Shown here one piece after another: positions 38,191-38,298 of a stretch of DNA of 38,298 nt. Positions within the stretch are counted from its first letter, which is position 1. Each line of letters starts with the position of its first letter. The notes below the pieces were generated by a model. That model was not told the origin of the DNA, did no database searches, and saw only the letters and a list, made by a program, of their open reading frames with translations. Position numbers and translations under genes: made by a program. The stretch is from Bacillales bacterium (GTDB taxonomy: Bacteria > Bacillota > Bacilli > Bacillales > DASSOY01): contig DASSOY010000027.1 in NCBI GenBank assembly GCA_035700025.1, positions 1-38,298 on the forward strand. The letters are read 5' to 3'.

Positions 38191-38298
38191 CTACCCGAGG
38201 TACTCCGCATCAAGCGCCCGCTCCGCGGCCTTGTTTTGCTCCCTCCGTACAGCATACGCTTGCGCGTTCCTCCTAGAACTGACGACCTTGGCGAGCTT
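38191..38298 (-). CDS. Possible C-terminal end of a gene running off the window
   Basis: From the window edge a frame is open for 35 codons (KLAKVVSSRRNAQAYAVRRE, then QNKAAERALDAEYLG) to a TAG. It is basic and helical in character, like many C-terminal tails. The piece is too short to recognise, and no terminator is obvious before the sigma-B promoter. Confidence 0.35.
   Translation of the reverse strand, partial: KLAKVVSSRRNAQAYAVRREQNKAAERALDAEYLG

Noticed and set aside
1..38298. CRISPR arrays, tRNA or rRNA genes, phage structural genes, riboswitches
   Set aside because: I looked for regularly spaced repeats, cloverleaf-type sequences, conserved rRNA stretches and known riboswitch cores and saw none in the window.

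Overview
The window reads as a chromosomal segment of a Gram-positive Bacillota bacterium, most likely Bacillaceae. The evidence is strong GGAGG-type ribosome binding sites, frequent TTG and GTG starts, sigma-A promoters with 16-17 bp spacers, one sigma-B-like promoter, lipoprotein solute-binding proteins, a Des-type membrane desaturase and an lmo0937-type mini-membrane protein. The genus cannot be fixed from the sequence. Almost all genes lie on the minus strand, so operons are read from high to low coordinates.

24.1 to 0 kb, carbohydrate region. Three separate sugar-import operons each start with their own LacI-family repressor and each encode one lipoprotein binding protein plus two permeases but no ATPase, so a shared MsmX-like ATPase elsewhere is presumed. 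Operon C (24.1-18.2 kb) is lacI, oligo-1,6-glucosidase (malL), binding protein, permease, permease; it looks like an isomalto-oligosaccharide system. Operon B (18.1-11.7 kb) is lacI, amylo-alpha-1,6-glucosidase-like enzyme, binding protein, permease, permease. Operon A (8.8-0 kb) is lacI, binding protein, a permease with a large extracellular coiled-coil-like insert, permease, a ThuA-like protein, two Gfo/Idh/MocA dehydrogenases and a TIM-barrel sugar isomerase/epimerase. Its content resembles the rhizobial thu (trehalose-type) and E. coli ycj gene sets, which work by oxidising sugars to keto-sugars. Each lacI has a palindromic operator of different sequence beside its promoter or next gene. 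In all three operons a stable hairpin separates the binding-protein gene from the first permease gene.

11.6-8.9 kb. Between operons A and B sits an ECF sigma factor gene overlapping a large membrane protein that is probably its anti-sigma factor. The extracellular part of this protein carries three tandem copies of a roughly 90-residue module. A TGAAAC-N17-CGTC promoter, the classic ECF type, lies in front of the sigma gene.

24.2-26.5 kb. A MarR regulator and a DHA2-type multidrug efflux pump form an operon whose 3' end abuts the tail of an IS3-family transposase.

26.5-34.5 kb. This is a mosaic of single genes: acylphosphatase and a DUF1906 glycoside-hydrolase-like protein on the plus strand; GluQ-RS, a small hypothetical protein, a fatty-acid desaturase with a terminator-like leader, a RecB-nuclease/XPD-helicase fusion and a methyltransferase on the minus strand; and a DUF1360 protein plus a 39-residue Cys-Gly protein on the plus strand.

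34.5-38.3 kb. A closely packed minus-strand run encodes DinB-like, PaiB-like, Nudix (frameshifted), YdeI-like, GNAT and P-loop kinase proteins, typical stress or detoxification accessory functions. It is preceded by a 47-residue lmo0937-type membrane protein with a sigma-B-like promoter, and the window ends in the possible tail of another gene.
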